Source: Cryptomeria japonica (taxonomy: Eukaryota > Streptophyta > Pinopsida > Cupressales > Cupressaceae). From it: a stretch of DNA of 64,000 nt. Of this stretch, positions 34,861 through 46,099 are shown one piece after another; the stretch's first letter is position 1, and the number at the start of each line of letters is the position of its first letter. The position numbers were made by a program, and so were the translations under genes. The notes beneath the pieces are model-generated. The model ran no database searches and was not told where the DNA came from. It was given only the letters and a program-made list of their open reading frames with translations. The stretch is from positions 19,468,260 through 19,532,259 of the forward strand of contig NC_081409.1 of assembly GCF_030272615.1 (NCBI RefSeq). Direction: 5' to 3'.

Positions 34861-36314
34861 AAATGGTACATAGTCCTGGTACCCAGACTTGAGCATAAAA
34901 ATGTCATTGGCACCAAATGGGTGTTCAGAAATAAGTTGAATGAGGATGGCACAGTGATTAGGAATAAAGCCAGATTGGTATGCAAAGGATATGCTCAAGA
35001 AGAAGGAGAAGACTATGGAGAAACCTTTGCTCCTGTGGCTAGATTGGAAGGATTTCGTATGCTTCTTGTATATGCAGCTTTTAAGATGTTCAAGGTATAT
35101 CAAATGGATGTAAAATCTGCATTCCTAAATGGTGTACTTGAAGAGGAGGTGTATATTGAGCAACCAGATGGGTTTTCCCTATCTGAAGATAGTGACATGG
35201 TATGTAGGCTACATAAAGCATTATATTGTCTAAAGAAAGCACCTAGGGCATGGTATGAGCACCTACATTCCCATCTTGTGAAGATTGGATTTGAAAGAAC
35301 AAGTGAAGATAGCAATATCTACTTGAAGTCTGAAGGAGATCAGATCTTGATCTATGAAGTTTTTGTTGATGACATCATCTTTGGTGGAGATGACAAGATG
35401 AGTCATGAGTTTATTGATGAGATGAAGAAAGAGTTTGAGATGTCACTCATAGGGAAGATTAAGTTCTTCATTGGACTACAGATCCAGCAGATGAAAGATG
35501 GAATCTTCATCACTCAGTCCAAATATGTCAAAGAGGTGTTGAAGATTTTTGGCATGGAAGATAGCAAACCGGTTGATACACCGATGGTGACTGGTTGCAA
35601 AGTGACAAAAGAGGATGATTCCGCACTGGTTGATGAGAAGGAATACCGATCAATGATTGGTAAGTTGCATTATGTAGTGCATAGCAGACCGGATATTGCA
35701 CATGCAGTTGGCATTACTGCAAGATTCCAAAAGAGTCCAAGAGAATCTCACTTCATTTCAGTCAAGTAGATTCTTAGGTATCTAAAGGGAACAATTGACT
35801 ATGGATTCTAGTACCCATACAACAATAATTTCAATCTAAAAGTGTTCACAGATGCTGATTGGGTAGGCAATGTGGATGACCAGAAAATAACAACTGGTGG
35901 TGCATTCTTTCTCGGTGATAGACTGGTCTCATGGATGAGTAAAAAGAAAAGTTGTATCTCTTAGTCTACAACGGAAGTGGGGTATGTTGCAGCTTTCATG
36001 AACTGCACTCAGACAATTTGGATGAAGCATGTACTGGAAGGCTTCAAGATCCCTGTATCTGAACCGATAAGTATATTATGTGATAACACAAGTGCTATCA
36101 ATATATCAAAGAGTCCTGTTTTACATTCTAGAACCAAGCATTTTGAGCTTAAGTATCATTTCTTGAGGAAAAGGTTCAGAATAAAGAGATTGCACTGGAG
36201 CATGTGTCCAGTAAGGAGCAGTTAGTAGACATATTCATTAAACCTCTCCCAAAGACAACATTTGTGCATTTGAGAGGTGAATTAGGGGTATTGCCCCTTC
36301 AGGAGGTGAACTAA
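34861..36314 (+). pseudogene. Copia reverse transcriptase and RNase H (element C), broken
   Basis: A 1-bp deletion near 34877 shifts frame relative to B. RT then reads open at 34921-35769 with [34 protein letters not shown] and a complete FVDD box at 35362-35373. TAG codons replace Gln or Trp near 35767, 35808 and 35963. RNase H (CDNTSAINISKSPVLHSRTKH) has a 1-bp loss near 36170. The natural end (LPLQEVN then TAA) is at 36312-36314. Confidence 0.9.
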
Positions 36315-36557
36315 AAGTGATTGTTCCACATCAGTCAAGTACTGGAAAGACAAATTTTTGGTTGATTGGTGTGTTGAAGGATGCTACTCCTCAAGGGGAG
36401 CAGCATGATGAAACAGTGATGACTGTACCTCCACTTTGGCATTATTGTCAAAGGGGGCGAAGGAGTGAAGCAAAAAGATATCTACAGCAAATGGGGAGAA
36501 GATGTGAAGCAGAGAAGATATCTTTTGTATATTGCCATCAATGTCAAAGGGGGAGAT
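36315..36557 (+). promoter_or_regulatory. 3' untranslated region and two PPTs of element C
   Basis: An upstream purine tract AAAGGGGGCGAAGGA is at 36450-36464. The PPT AAAGGGGGAGA at 36546-36556 abuts the LTR. Confidence 0.88.
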
Positions 36558-36836
36558 TGTTGGCATTATGTGAACCGACATGGCATTACATTAACTGGCA
36601 TGAAGACATAATGATATTGTATGTTGTCATTGATGTCAATATGAGACATGGTGTGAACCGGCACATGTGACAGGTGAAGAGAGAGGAACCGGCATATGTA
36701 TGAACCTATTTATATGCCAAAGTGAACCGGCATGTAGTTATGGGAACCGACACATGGAAGCATTGTATGACTACCGGTTGGTAGGTAGCTTCCACTTTAG
36801 GGTTTCCAGTTGGAGTACCTCAAGTCTATGTGACTC
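36558..36836 (+). repeat. 3' LTR of element C, left part
   Basis: It begins TGTTGGCATTATG and follows the 5' LTR until GACTC at 36832-36836, the left TSD of element E. Confidence 0.94.
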
Positions 36837-38119
36837 TATAGCATCCTAAAATTGCGACACTTGCAATTTCGACTGCATTTGGGTCTTCACGATGGCGATG
36901 CAACATGGAAACTGAATGGAGACCCCGAAACTTGTTCATGACACCAAAAACTGCATTTCTCAGCACCCTGGCCTGATCCTCCTTGCACCCTGCTGTCCCG
37001 GGAGGTGGGACCATGGCGCCCAGTGCCCTGGTCCTTCAGGACTCGAGCGCCCAGCACCCTAGTCCCCCAGGACCATGGCACCCAGCGCCCTAGTCCCCCA
37101 GGACCATGGCGCCCAGCGCCCTGGTCCCTAGCCCTATTTTTGGGCCTGGTCTCTTATGGGGCTTCGAGTCTTTATGTTTGCAAATTGGAAAATAACATTT
37201 CCTGGTCGGCCTAAGGTCGGGAAAATCAGTCTATTAGCCCTAATTGACAAGTATATAAACTACATTTCCTCTCCCATTTTGGTAGATGGGAAAAAAGGCG
37301 GAAACGATATTCAAACATTCAAGCATTCAAGCATTCAAGCATTCCTTCAAGCAATTGAGCATTCTAAGTCTCCATTCAAGGCTAAGTGTTGCATTCAAGA
37401 CAAGGATTCAACCATTGAAGAGGAGATCACATACAACACATTACTTACTACATACATTACACCTTCGCATGTAAGAATACAAACATTCTTACAACAAGGT
37501 ATCAGTACTTGTTTACATTACAAACAATTACATTTACAACATTCTCATTTGTTGGTTAATTCCAAAACCGAGGTTTGACGTAAAGGAAAACCCCTCATCC
37601 CTAACCCCCCAATCGTCCTCTCTTTTCTGTGTGTAGGTTGCAAGTACGCGGCTGTAATTGAAGATCTGGAATCCTTGTGCAAAGACGAACAGATCCACCT
37701 TCGTTTCGTGGATTTTTCGGAGTACCGTGTGCACGTCGAGCGCCATCGTCCCATCAACTTTTGCTCAAATTTGCAGAACAGCACCGTCTCGACATTTTAC
37801 TGCTAATTCCAGGTCCGCAGCTTCATCTCATATCCCTATCTCTATTTATAAGCGAATCTTTCCTACTTTACATGCATTCCTAGTTCAATCTTGCTATCTA
37901 CATTTCTTTACAAAAGAGGGTATCCTTGATATCTTAACCCTTGAAACTCATCTAGAATCCAATCTTGCATTGCGTGGGATTGGATCTTGTGGGTTTCAAC
38001 CCCTCTTTTGAATGTAAAGTCCCTCCTTAGTGAAAACCATCAACCCTAGTGACTCTCCCTTCTCTCTCCTTGGAGTTGGGGAGGGGAGAACGACTAGGGT
38101 TCAATTTTTCCGCTTTACA
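36837..38119 (+). repeat. 5' LTR of element E
   Basis: 1283 bp. Its first bases are TATAGCATCC where the 3' LTR has TGTAGCGTCC, two G-to-A changes that include loss of the TG end. It ends GCTTTACA. TATATAAAC near 37249 is a good TATA candidate. It contains the 31-bp hairpin array (37008-37127) and a short (CATTCAAG) repeat at 37315-37345. Confidence 0.93.
37008..37127 (+). repeat. 31-bp tandem hairpin array in E 5' LTR (4 units)
   Basis: Units begin at 37008, 37039, 37070 and 37101. In the best unit (37101-37127) GGACCATGGCGC pairs with GCGCCCTGGTCC around a CCA loop, with one mismatch. A 4-bp spacer (CCCA or TTCA) separates units. The 3' LTR has three units. Confidence 0.93.
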
Positions 38120-38122
38120 TTT

Positions 38123-38141
38123 TGGTGAACCTGACGTGAAC
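38123..38141 (+). promoter_or_regulatory. Primer-binding site of element E (tRNA not identified)
   Basis: TGGTGAACCTGACGTGAAC begins 3 bp after the LTR. It differs from F's PBS by one base and is not the Met-tRNA site. I cannot assign the tRNA with confidence. Confidence 0.75.
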
Positions 38142-39394
38142 ATCCTCATTCTGATTATTCATGGTTAGATCTAAAAATTTTGCTTTCCTAATTATATTTC
38201 CATGTTTGATCTTTTGCAAATTTTAGAGGTTGATTGCATAAAAACCCTAAAATTTTCTTTTTTAGTAATTAAGCTTGTGAAATGTTTAATTGTTAATGCT
38301 TGTTTCAGATCTACCCTTCTATTGCAAATTGTCAATTCATATTTGTGCTTTAATTCTGAAAATTAAGTGGTTAAGTGTCAAAACTCTAATTTTTTAAACC
38401 TCCTTGATTCAACCTTTGACTGATAATTTCACTGATCAAAACACCTCCAAATCGGTTGTAACTTTGGATTCCGAAATAAAATCACAATATCTTTCATCCC
38501 TGAAAATTTGGAAAAAAGTTGCGAGGACTGTGTGCACCCCAAGCGCCATCGTCCCCGACATTTTTTCTGAAATTTCGGGAGCTAGATCTTACTGTATTTT
38601 TCTGCTAAAATCCAGAATTTTGGCTGATTTTATCAACTTTAACACTTTCAAAATTAAAGTCAAAGTTGGTCTAGCGATTGCTTGGATTAAGGCTTATAAT
38701 CATTCAAAAATCATTGAAATTGAAATTCCTATCAAAATTGTGTTTCTTATAGTCCTAAATCTGAAAAGTGTGTTGGCATTCATTCAAAATTTCAGTGCTT
38801 TATTCAAATTTTTGCAGTTTGTGACTTTTGAAATTAAGTGTTTAATTGCAACAACCTTGATTTCCACTTTCAAATTCGAATTTTGCATGAAATCGAGTCA
38901 AATTTTAAATTTCAAAGCCTGCATTGCTTTCAACATTCCCTCTAAAATCATAAAATTCAAAATTTCAGTTTCCCTCTCTTTTTCAAAATTCAGATTTTAC
39001 ATTTTTCAACAATCTTGGTAGGGTTCAATCTTGAGATTGCAACTTTAATTTGGCCTATCTACAGATCATAAAATCACTCAATTTTTTCAGATTAGCTTTA
39101 AAATCATCATAACTTTCATCCCTGAAAATTTCAAAAAAAGTTGCGAGGACCGTGTGCACTCCGTTCGCCACGGTCCCGGACGTTTTTTCCTAAATTTCGG
39201 GAGATTGTCCTGATTGCATTTAACAGCTTAAATCTAGGAGATTGGCTGATTTTATTGAAATTTGCTACCTCTAAAATTCAAAATCTTCTCTCTCTCTTTA
39301 GTGCATGAGTTGTACAACAATAAGCCCTACTTACACTATTCCCGTTAGATGAAGCCTTAGAATTAAGTCTTTCCAAGGTGTAATTACCGAGGAG
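38142..39394 (+). other. Untranslated leader of element E with ~140-bp direct repeat
   Basis: AT-rich leader. A segment at about 38477-38616 recurs at about 39098-39240. Both contain CTTTCATCCCTGAAAATTT, AAAAAGTTGCGAGGAC, GTGTGCAC, CGCCA(C/T)(C/G)GTCCC and AAATTTCGGGAG. The GC-rich core also occurs inside the LTR at 37721-37813. An open frame at 38404-39021 overlaps the first repeat and is low-complexity, so I do not call it a gene. Confidence 0.7.
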
Positions 39395-39754
39395 ATGGAA
39401 CCTAATTTGAATGGCCTTTTTAACGAGGACATGGGTAATTCTTCTAATCCTCTTAATGATGAAGAAGCTCTCCATGAGGTTTCTATAGAACAACTTTCAA
39501 AATTGGATAACCAATTTGATGATTTTCGACAATGGATGTCTCAAGAATACCCCGATAGCGAAGCTCTTTCATTAATTGAGGGTCTAAAACGTATGGTTCA
39601 AAGTGATAAGAATGGAATTAATATTTTGCATGGTATTGCACACATTGTGGATTTGAATGTGATGCCTATGAAGAGTTGTGCTGAAACTTTAGGTTATACA
39701 CAACCTCCTACTCAAGTCAATCATTCTATTCCTTTGACAACTCCTATTGCTAGT
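39395..39754 (+). pseudogene. Gag of element E, N-terminal part before F insertion
   Basis: 120 codons from ATG 39395 (MEPNLNGLFNEDMG), acidic and helical (EQLSKLDNQFDDFRQWMSQE). The frame is cut at 39754 by F. The duplicated CTAGT keeps phase with the continuation at 52375. Codons read past 39754 come from F's LTR and are not native. Confidence 0.85.
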
Positions 39755-41204
39755 TGTAGACACCTAAAAATGGTCAACGCTTGCGAGGTCATACTTTAAC
39801 ATTTGCGCATTGCCTCATTTTAGGTTTTTGCATCGCATTAACATTTCTCCTATGTCACACTCTTGGTTTTTATCATTTGCGAACATCGAGTCATTCTTCT
39901 ACATTCTTCCTTTGTCTCGTGTTTGAATTTGGTCTTGTCGACAACACTATCCAGTCATGATTTTAATCGATCTTATCCTTTTGCATCAATGTGCATGCTT
40001 ATTTGTCATCATTTTGGACATCGTCAATCCTAATTAAGGTTTTTTCCTCTTATCAATCTTATCATCAATCTTATCATCAATCTTATCATTTTGGAAATCG
40101 TCAATCCTAATTAGGGTTTTGTCCTCTTTTCAATCCTGTCAATCTTGCAATCTATTTTGTCATCAATCCTTGTCCTTTTGTCAATTTTGTCATTTTGCGA
40201 TCATTTCGCTATCGATCGTTGTCTGTCTCAATTATGTCAATTTGGATCAATTTGTCATTGTTCCTCGTCAATTGGCGCATTTTTTCAGTCAAATCGTTTA
40301 TCGCATCGGTCATTTATCAATCCAAAATCAAATCAAATCGAGTCAATTATCTTTCAAGACCTAATTCGTCTTCTAGGGTTTTATGATTTATTCATTTAAC
40401 CTAATTTGTCATTTCTTCCTCTAGGATTACTAAATTATTTATTAATCCTAGGTCTTCTCATTACAATTAAATCTTTATTTAATTAGCTAATTATTCTTCC
40501 TCTTGTAAATTAATTAATAAATGAAAAATTATTAATTAATTTACCTAATTTCTAATTCCTAATTTTCCTCTTTTTCAATTTTCTAATTTTCTTAATTTCT
40601 AATTTCTTTTCCCTCCTATTTCATCTCCTAATTCTATGGGAATGACATTTGAATTTGTCATAATTTGTCATAATTGACAATCAATCAATTTTGACATAGA
40701 ATGTGTCATATTTTGTCATAAATTATCAATCAACAAATTGTGCATAGAAAGTGCATAATTTGTCATAATTTGTCATATTGATTTGCAATTTCCATTTGAA
40801 TTGGATCATGCTAATCTTGTCATTTCTCCAATTTCTCTATAAATTGGATGATTTTCTACAATCAAGACCTAATTTTTGCGAATCCTTAATCAGACTATTG
40901 AATTTACACTTCGAGTATTCTTGTGTCAATGTCAATCTTGCTTTCACAATTAGGTGTATGCACTTGAAGGTGAGATCCACAACAAACCTATTTGGAGAAG
41001 AAAGAAGAACAATGGAGTCGCATGAAGGAGCATTTGAATCCCATCTTTGGTTTGCATGATCTTTGCTTTTGAATGTTTTATTTCATGTCTCTATTGAGTG
41101 TGCTTAGGATTAGATCATTGTAATGTGTGTTTGTGATTGGGCTAATAATGATTAATATGTCTTTATATATATTGCTTTAATGATTTCCTATTTCCTAACG
41201 TACA
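39755..41204 (+). repeat. 5' LTR of element F
   Basis: TGTAGACACC to CCTAACGTACA. The U3 region has direct CAATCTTATCAT repeats near 40055-40090 and an AT-rich zone with TTAATTAATTT. TCTATAAATTGG near 40836 is the likely TATA box. Confidence 0.95.
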
Positions 41205-41209
41205 TTAAT

Positions 41210-41228
41210 TGGTGAACCCGACGTGAAC
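41210..41228 (+). promoter_or_regulatory. Primer-binding site of element F (tRNA not identified)
   Basis: TGGTGAACCCGACGTGAAC lies 5 bp after the LTR and matches E's site at 18 of 19 positions. Confidence 0.75.
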
Positions 41229-41328
41229 ACTAACCTTCTAACCTCTTTATGGTGTTTTGAGTGCTCTCAAGTTGATTTGCAGGCCAAAAAACCCAAAAAC
41301 AGGGTCGTGCAGGGTTTTCTGGAGACTT

Positions 41329-41442
41329 CTGCGCCTGTGTCAGACAACCTGCGCCTGTGTTATGCATTCTGCGCTTGTGTTAGAGACATTCTGCGCTTGT
41401 GTTATGAGTTCTGCGCCTGTGTCATGACTTCTGCGCCTGTGT
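41329..41442 (+). repeat. 20-bp repeat array in F leader (6 units)
   Basis: The core GCGC(C/T)TGTGT begins at 41331, 41351, 41371, 41393, 41413 and 41433, a spacing of 20-22 bp. It lies 100 bp after the PBS. The same core recurs in direct and inverted form upstream of the antisense gene at 50277-50385. Confidence 0.93.
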
Positions 41443-43306
41443 AAAGTCCAGAACAGAGGTAAAAAATGCAGTGTTTTACTTGAAAATTGTCTTGTTTTTG
41501 CATTCTGTTTTCTGTGCTTTGGATTTTGGTACTAATTATCTATGCAGAATCCTAGCATACGCATGGCAAAGACAATAAATCAACCTAATAACATTCTTTG
41601 TGCAGATTCAAAAGTCAAAGAATAAGCGTATCAAACTCCTAACTTGGGTTTTTGCAGGTTGCCTTGGAGAAACAATCAAACTTTGTGTTTGCATTTAATT
41701 TTTAGGCACTTAGTGATTTATAAATGGGTTGGAATGAACACTTGTTTGCTTTGATTGTTAAGTATGACATTGGAGTAGGAGAGTATGCTCTCATCCTTCT
41801 TAGGGTGATCAGAAATCCAGATCTTCGATACCATGCTTGTGTTATTGATTGTGTGTCACATTTAGAGGGTCTGCCTTCCCGACCACTTTGCTTTTGCAAG
41901 CAAGTGATATTCGTGAGAAGGGAACGACCCAAAGTGAGTACGGCTAGAATTCCTTGGCATTCTAACTCACTATAAAAAAAATACCCGATGAGCGAAAGCT
42001 TTGAAGGAAGTGTTACGTGGGAATTGCAGTTACTTGGGAAGTGATGACCCTTGAACTCTTTCTCATATCAACATCTAAGTAGGGCCTCTTGGTCTAAATC
42101 ATGCTTGCGCGACTACATTTGTTTGGTATCTTGATGGGCTTAATGTCTCAATCACACTTGCGTGACATCAAGGAGTAATGCTTAACATAAATCCTTACTA
42201 AACACCTTGTTTTAGAGGCCAAAAACCCTTCTAGTTGCTTGAGAAGGACAAGTTTGGATACTTGGAAGAGATACTAAGTTCGCCATGGGGAGATTTCCAT
42301 GGGGACTAATGCTTGGCTGCCCTGAGAAGTGAGTGTCGTGGAGGGGAGCCCGTGGGGTCAAGCATCTATGTATTCTCCTTGAATCCCATAATGAGTCTAC
42401 CTCTCAAGTACCTAATGTCTTTGCCTACCATAAGAAATGTGGAAATGAGCATGATTGTCTTGAGTCTAAGTTGCAATATCTTGTATTCTTTGTTTGTCAA
42501 AAGTTGAATTGTGTATCATTCCAAAAACAAGACAAATTGATTCAAAACAAGGTTAAACACAAGAGACATTCATCCAACAAATGTTCAACAAGGTTCAAAA
42601 CTTATCTTCAAACATGGTTGTCAAATATTGTTCAAAATCTTGTCTCAACATTCATGTCACTTACATTTAAGTTCATCATAGGTTGCATTTTGCAAAAGTC
42701 ATTGTCAAGTACCAAGGTTAGGTTTCATCTAAGTCATACTCCTTTGCATATCAATAAGAGTCATCCATTTGCATATGTCCTCTTGTATCAAAGTCATATC
42801 ATTGTCATTCATTAATATTTGCATAACCTAGGTCTCTTCATTAAGCTTGGGTCATTATCATATCATATTAGGGTCACTTGCATATTAATTGTCCCTTTGC
42901 ATATAGTCTCAAAAACTAGGTTTTGTCATACTTGAGTAATCCAAATCTTTGATAAATCCTAAGTCATTGTTAAGAAGTCTAGACCTTATCAAACCTTTTG
43001 TCCTTTTATCATCAATATCATTTCGTCAAACCTAGCTTAGTATCCAAGCATATAGGGGAGACTTTGTCATTTTGTCCTTTTGTCACTTGGTCCTTTTGTC
43101 CTTTGAGGTCTAGACATCATTTCAATTTCCTAAGGGTCTCTTTTAGATTTGCATTCCAAAAAGTTTGTCAAAATCTTGAAAAACAACCAAAAACATAGGT
43201 TGCACTCTTGTCATAGATTTCATCTTCATTTATTTAGTTTGCATTTAGTTGCATATCATACATTATCCTTGAAAAATTCCAAAAAGTATTGCATTTGCAT
43301 AGTGAC
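41443..43306 (+). other. Remaining leader of element F
   Basis: About 1.9 kb with no coding frame I can support. Near 42840-43140 it has repeated TCATTTTGTCCTTTTGTC-like phrases. Small frames such as 41724-41975 have no supporting similarity or context. Confidence 0.6.
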
Positions 43307-46099
43307 ATGTCTATTGAAACAAGGTTCCAAGCACCAATGATGCAACAAAGTTTGACATATCAACCGACAATGCAATCACAATTATATCCAACCCAACAAC
43401 AAGGCAATATTGATCAAACTTTTTATGATGAAACAAGTCTCCAAATACAAAAACTAGAGGAGAAGCTAGCTCAAGAAAATGAGATATTGGAACAAAGAGT
43501 GAAAAACATTGCGAAGAATAGATCACAAGTGTCCAAAATGTTTCAAAAATTTCCAGGTCAAAATCCAAATATCGATCCAATTGATGTAAGATCTCTTCTT
43601 GAGCGATCAGACATACCAGCTCTCCTCTCACAAATAGAGATGATGAAACAATTTCAAGAAAAGAGACAACAACATTATGTGCCTTCACAACAAGAACAAG
43701 AAGGTGTTTACTATGAATCAGATTTTCAACCAATACAACCAATGGTCCAATTTCAACAATATGTCCAACCAACTATACAATGTCAACAAATAGTTCAACC
43801 AATGGTGGAATATCAACAAGTTCAATCAACATATCAATGTCAACAACCACTATCAAACATTCAGAAACAAAGGTTGCAGCACACACCAACCCAAGTTTCA
43901 AACATGTCAGAACAATTAAACCAAGTCCAATATTATAATATGACATTAAATCAAAAACAAGTTCAAATTCCAGATACAATCATGTCAAAACCTCAAAAGA
44001 AAGGTGGCTTTATTGCAAGGCTCTTAAGGGAACTACCAAGTGAGTTCTTTGAGGAAGATCAAACTAATACACTTATGTCTAGCAATGCCTCATCCCCTCG
44101 CAAGCAAATTGACTCTCCAGTGGCATCCATCCCTACACCTTTAGAAGTTTCACAAGAACCTTCCATATTATCCTCATCAAACAATACCCCCAAGGATGCA
44201 ATTATCCAAGAGCTATCCATAATTGATTGCCAAGATAATCCAATTCATGATGCACATCCTTGTCATGTTTCAGAAATACAAGACCCAATGCCACCATGTA
44301 CTTTATTGCCATTACCTATTTTAGAGGACCCCATTCGAAGTCCCTCTTCCTCATGTTGAAACATTGATTCCTTGCCAGAATCCATCACAAATGTTCAAAG
44401 TGCATTTCCTTCATGCCAAAACATTGATTCCTTGTCAGAATCCCCCATGCATATCCAAAGTCCAACCTCATGTCAAGAGGATAGTTTAGAGCATGAAGAA
44501 ATGTGTCTTGAAATAGATGAAGATCAAGATCTTGAAACCTTATCATCCCATCCAATTGTTGACCAGGACCCCATCTTCCCAGACACTCATGACAATTCCC
44601 CTATTCTTGTCCATCCTATCCAAAGTCCTATTGACACTCCATTCCCCGAGCAAGATCAAGATATCCCAGTTCATCCAATCCCAAATGATCCCCTTCCATT
44701 TCATGAAAACAATGTCCTTTCAAATCCCATTGACATTCCACTTCCTAAGAAAGATCCAAATATCCCTTCCATCCTTTCCGATGATCCCATTAAAAGTCCA
44801 GAGCAAAGCACCTTTAAAGAGGATTCCAATGATCTTCCTCCTTGTCAAGATCAAATTATTCCTTCAGATCCTCCACAAGATCCACTTGTTCCTCCATCTC
44901 CTTGTCCTAATGCTCCATATACACTCCAAGATCGCATTTCTTTTGATGATCCCATTATTTCTCCCATTCCATCTCTTGAAGAGCCTGTCATTGAACCATG
45001 TCCACTACACAATCCTAGTCCCCCTCATGATCCTAATCCCCCTCATGATTCTAATGTGTCAGTGCAAGATGTTCATGAACCCTTGACATTAACAATGGGT
45101 TCTTCCACTTTGGTGCAATCCAATCCACTTCAAGATCTCATTATTTCTCTCATATCATATCCACCTCATAATGGACTCGCATCTTCTTCCCAAAGAAAAG
45201 AGTATCCTACAAGTCAAGATATTCATAAAGGCAAAGGAGTAGACCTTCATGAGAAAGAACCCCTTCATATTGAAGAATATACTAATGGTCATGGCTATAG
45301 AGCTCACACTCAAGGCGCTGGTATCCCTTCAAAGTCAAAATCCAAATGTCCACCTTCCCCATCATCGCTTCCATCCATTCTAGGTCCCTATATCCCTCCA
45401 TCTCCTATGCAACATCAGCAAAGGCACACATCTTGGAGAACCTTCCATCCATCCCACATGCCTCCATATCATTCCCATCCACATCGACATTCATTCCCTC
45501 TTCCAAGCAATTTGGATGCCAAGTATAAAAGTCATAAGTCTAAAAATCCACATGTATTCAAGGATCAAAATGTCCAATATAATTGACATGTCAAAACAAA
45601 GAAAAATATGATCTATAAAGAAAAAGAAATATCCAAGAGGCCACAAAGGCCCACTGAGCAAAATAAAGCAAAGTCAAAATATATATGGGTTCCTAAATCC
45701 CTTGTACCAGCAATGCACTCCAAGGAACCACAAAAGCATGAAAAATCAAAAACCATGTGGATCCCTAAGCAGCTCCTTGATGCACAAAAGCCTAAAGAAA
45801 CATCCAACTTGGCATCCAAAATTGCTATTCCTCCATCCAAACCTTCCAAGTCTGTTCCTCCATCACCTTCTTCATCCGTTTTGGGCCCTTATGTCCCAAA
45901 ATCCCAAGCTATTCCTTCATCCAAATCTCACAATCTAAAATCCATTTTTCCTCCATCAGTCCATCACCCATCAAGGTGTGTGCCAATGTCGATCTTGCCT
46001 TCATTTCCATCCACTGAAGCCCAATTCTTCCAATATCCTACCTATTATCCAATACATATTTTCCATCCTTCCATCCCTTTGATCCAATCCTTTACATAA
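43307..46099 (+). pseudogene. Sense ORF of element F, Gln-rich then Pro-rich, unknown
   Basis: One frame of about 930 codons from ATG 43307 to TAA 46097, broken by TGA at 44357-44359 and 45584-45586. Residues 35-75 suggest a coiled coil (IQKLEEKLAQENEILEQRVKN). A Gln-rich stretch (about residues 110-230) follows, then Pro/Asp/His-rich sequence with repeated GPYIPP / GPYVPK. A duplication NIDSLPESI / NIDSLSESP lies around 44360-44450. I see no capsid domain, zinc knuckle or protease site. It could replace gag, but its function is unknown. Confidence 0.7.

Noticed and set aside
37008-37127. CRISPR-like array (31-bp repeats; also the 20-bp arrays in F)
   Set aside because: No unique spacers, no cas genes, plant LTR context; these are tandem repeats.
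36885-37214. Pro/Trp/Arg-rich small frames on both strands
   Set aside because: They translate the hairpin array inside E's LTR; the same peptides appear at 56186-56434, as expected for an LTR pair.
38404-39021. 205-codon frame in the E leader
   Set aside because: Very rich in Ile, Phe, Lys, overlaps the leader repeat and lacks any domain; probably chance in AT-rich DNA, though an upstream ORF cannot be fully excluded.
41724-41975. 83-codon frame in the F leader
   Set aside because: Short, no homologous motif and no counterpart in E; not supportable as a gene.
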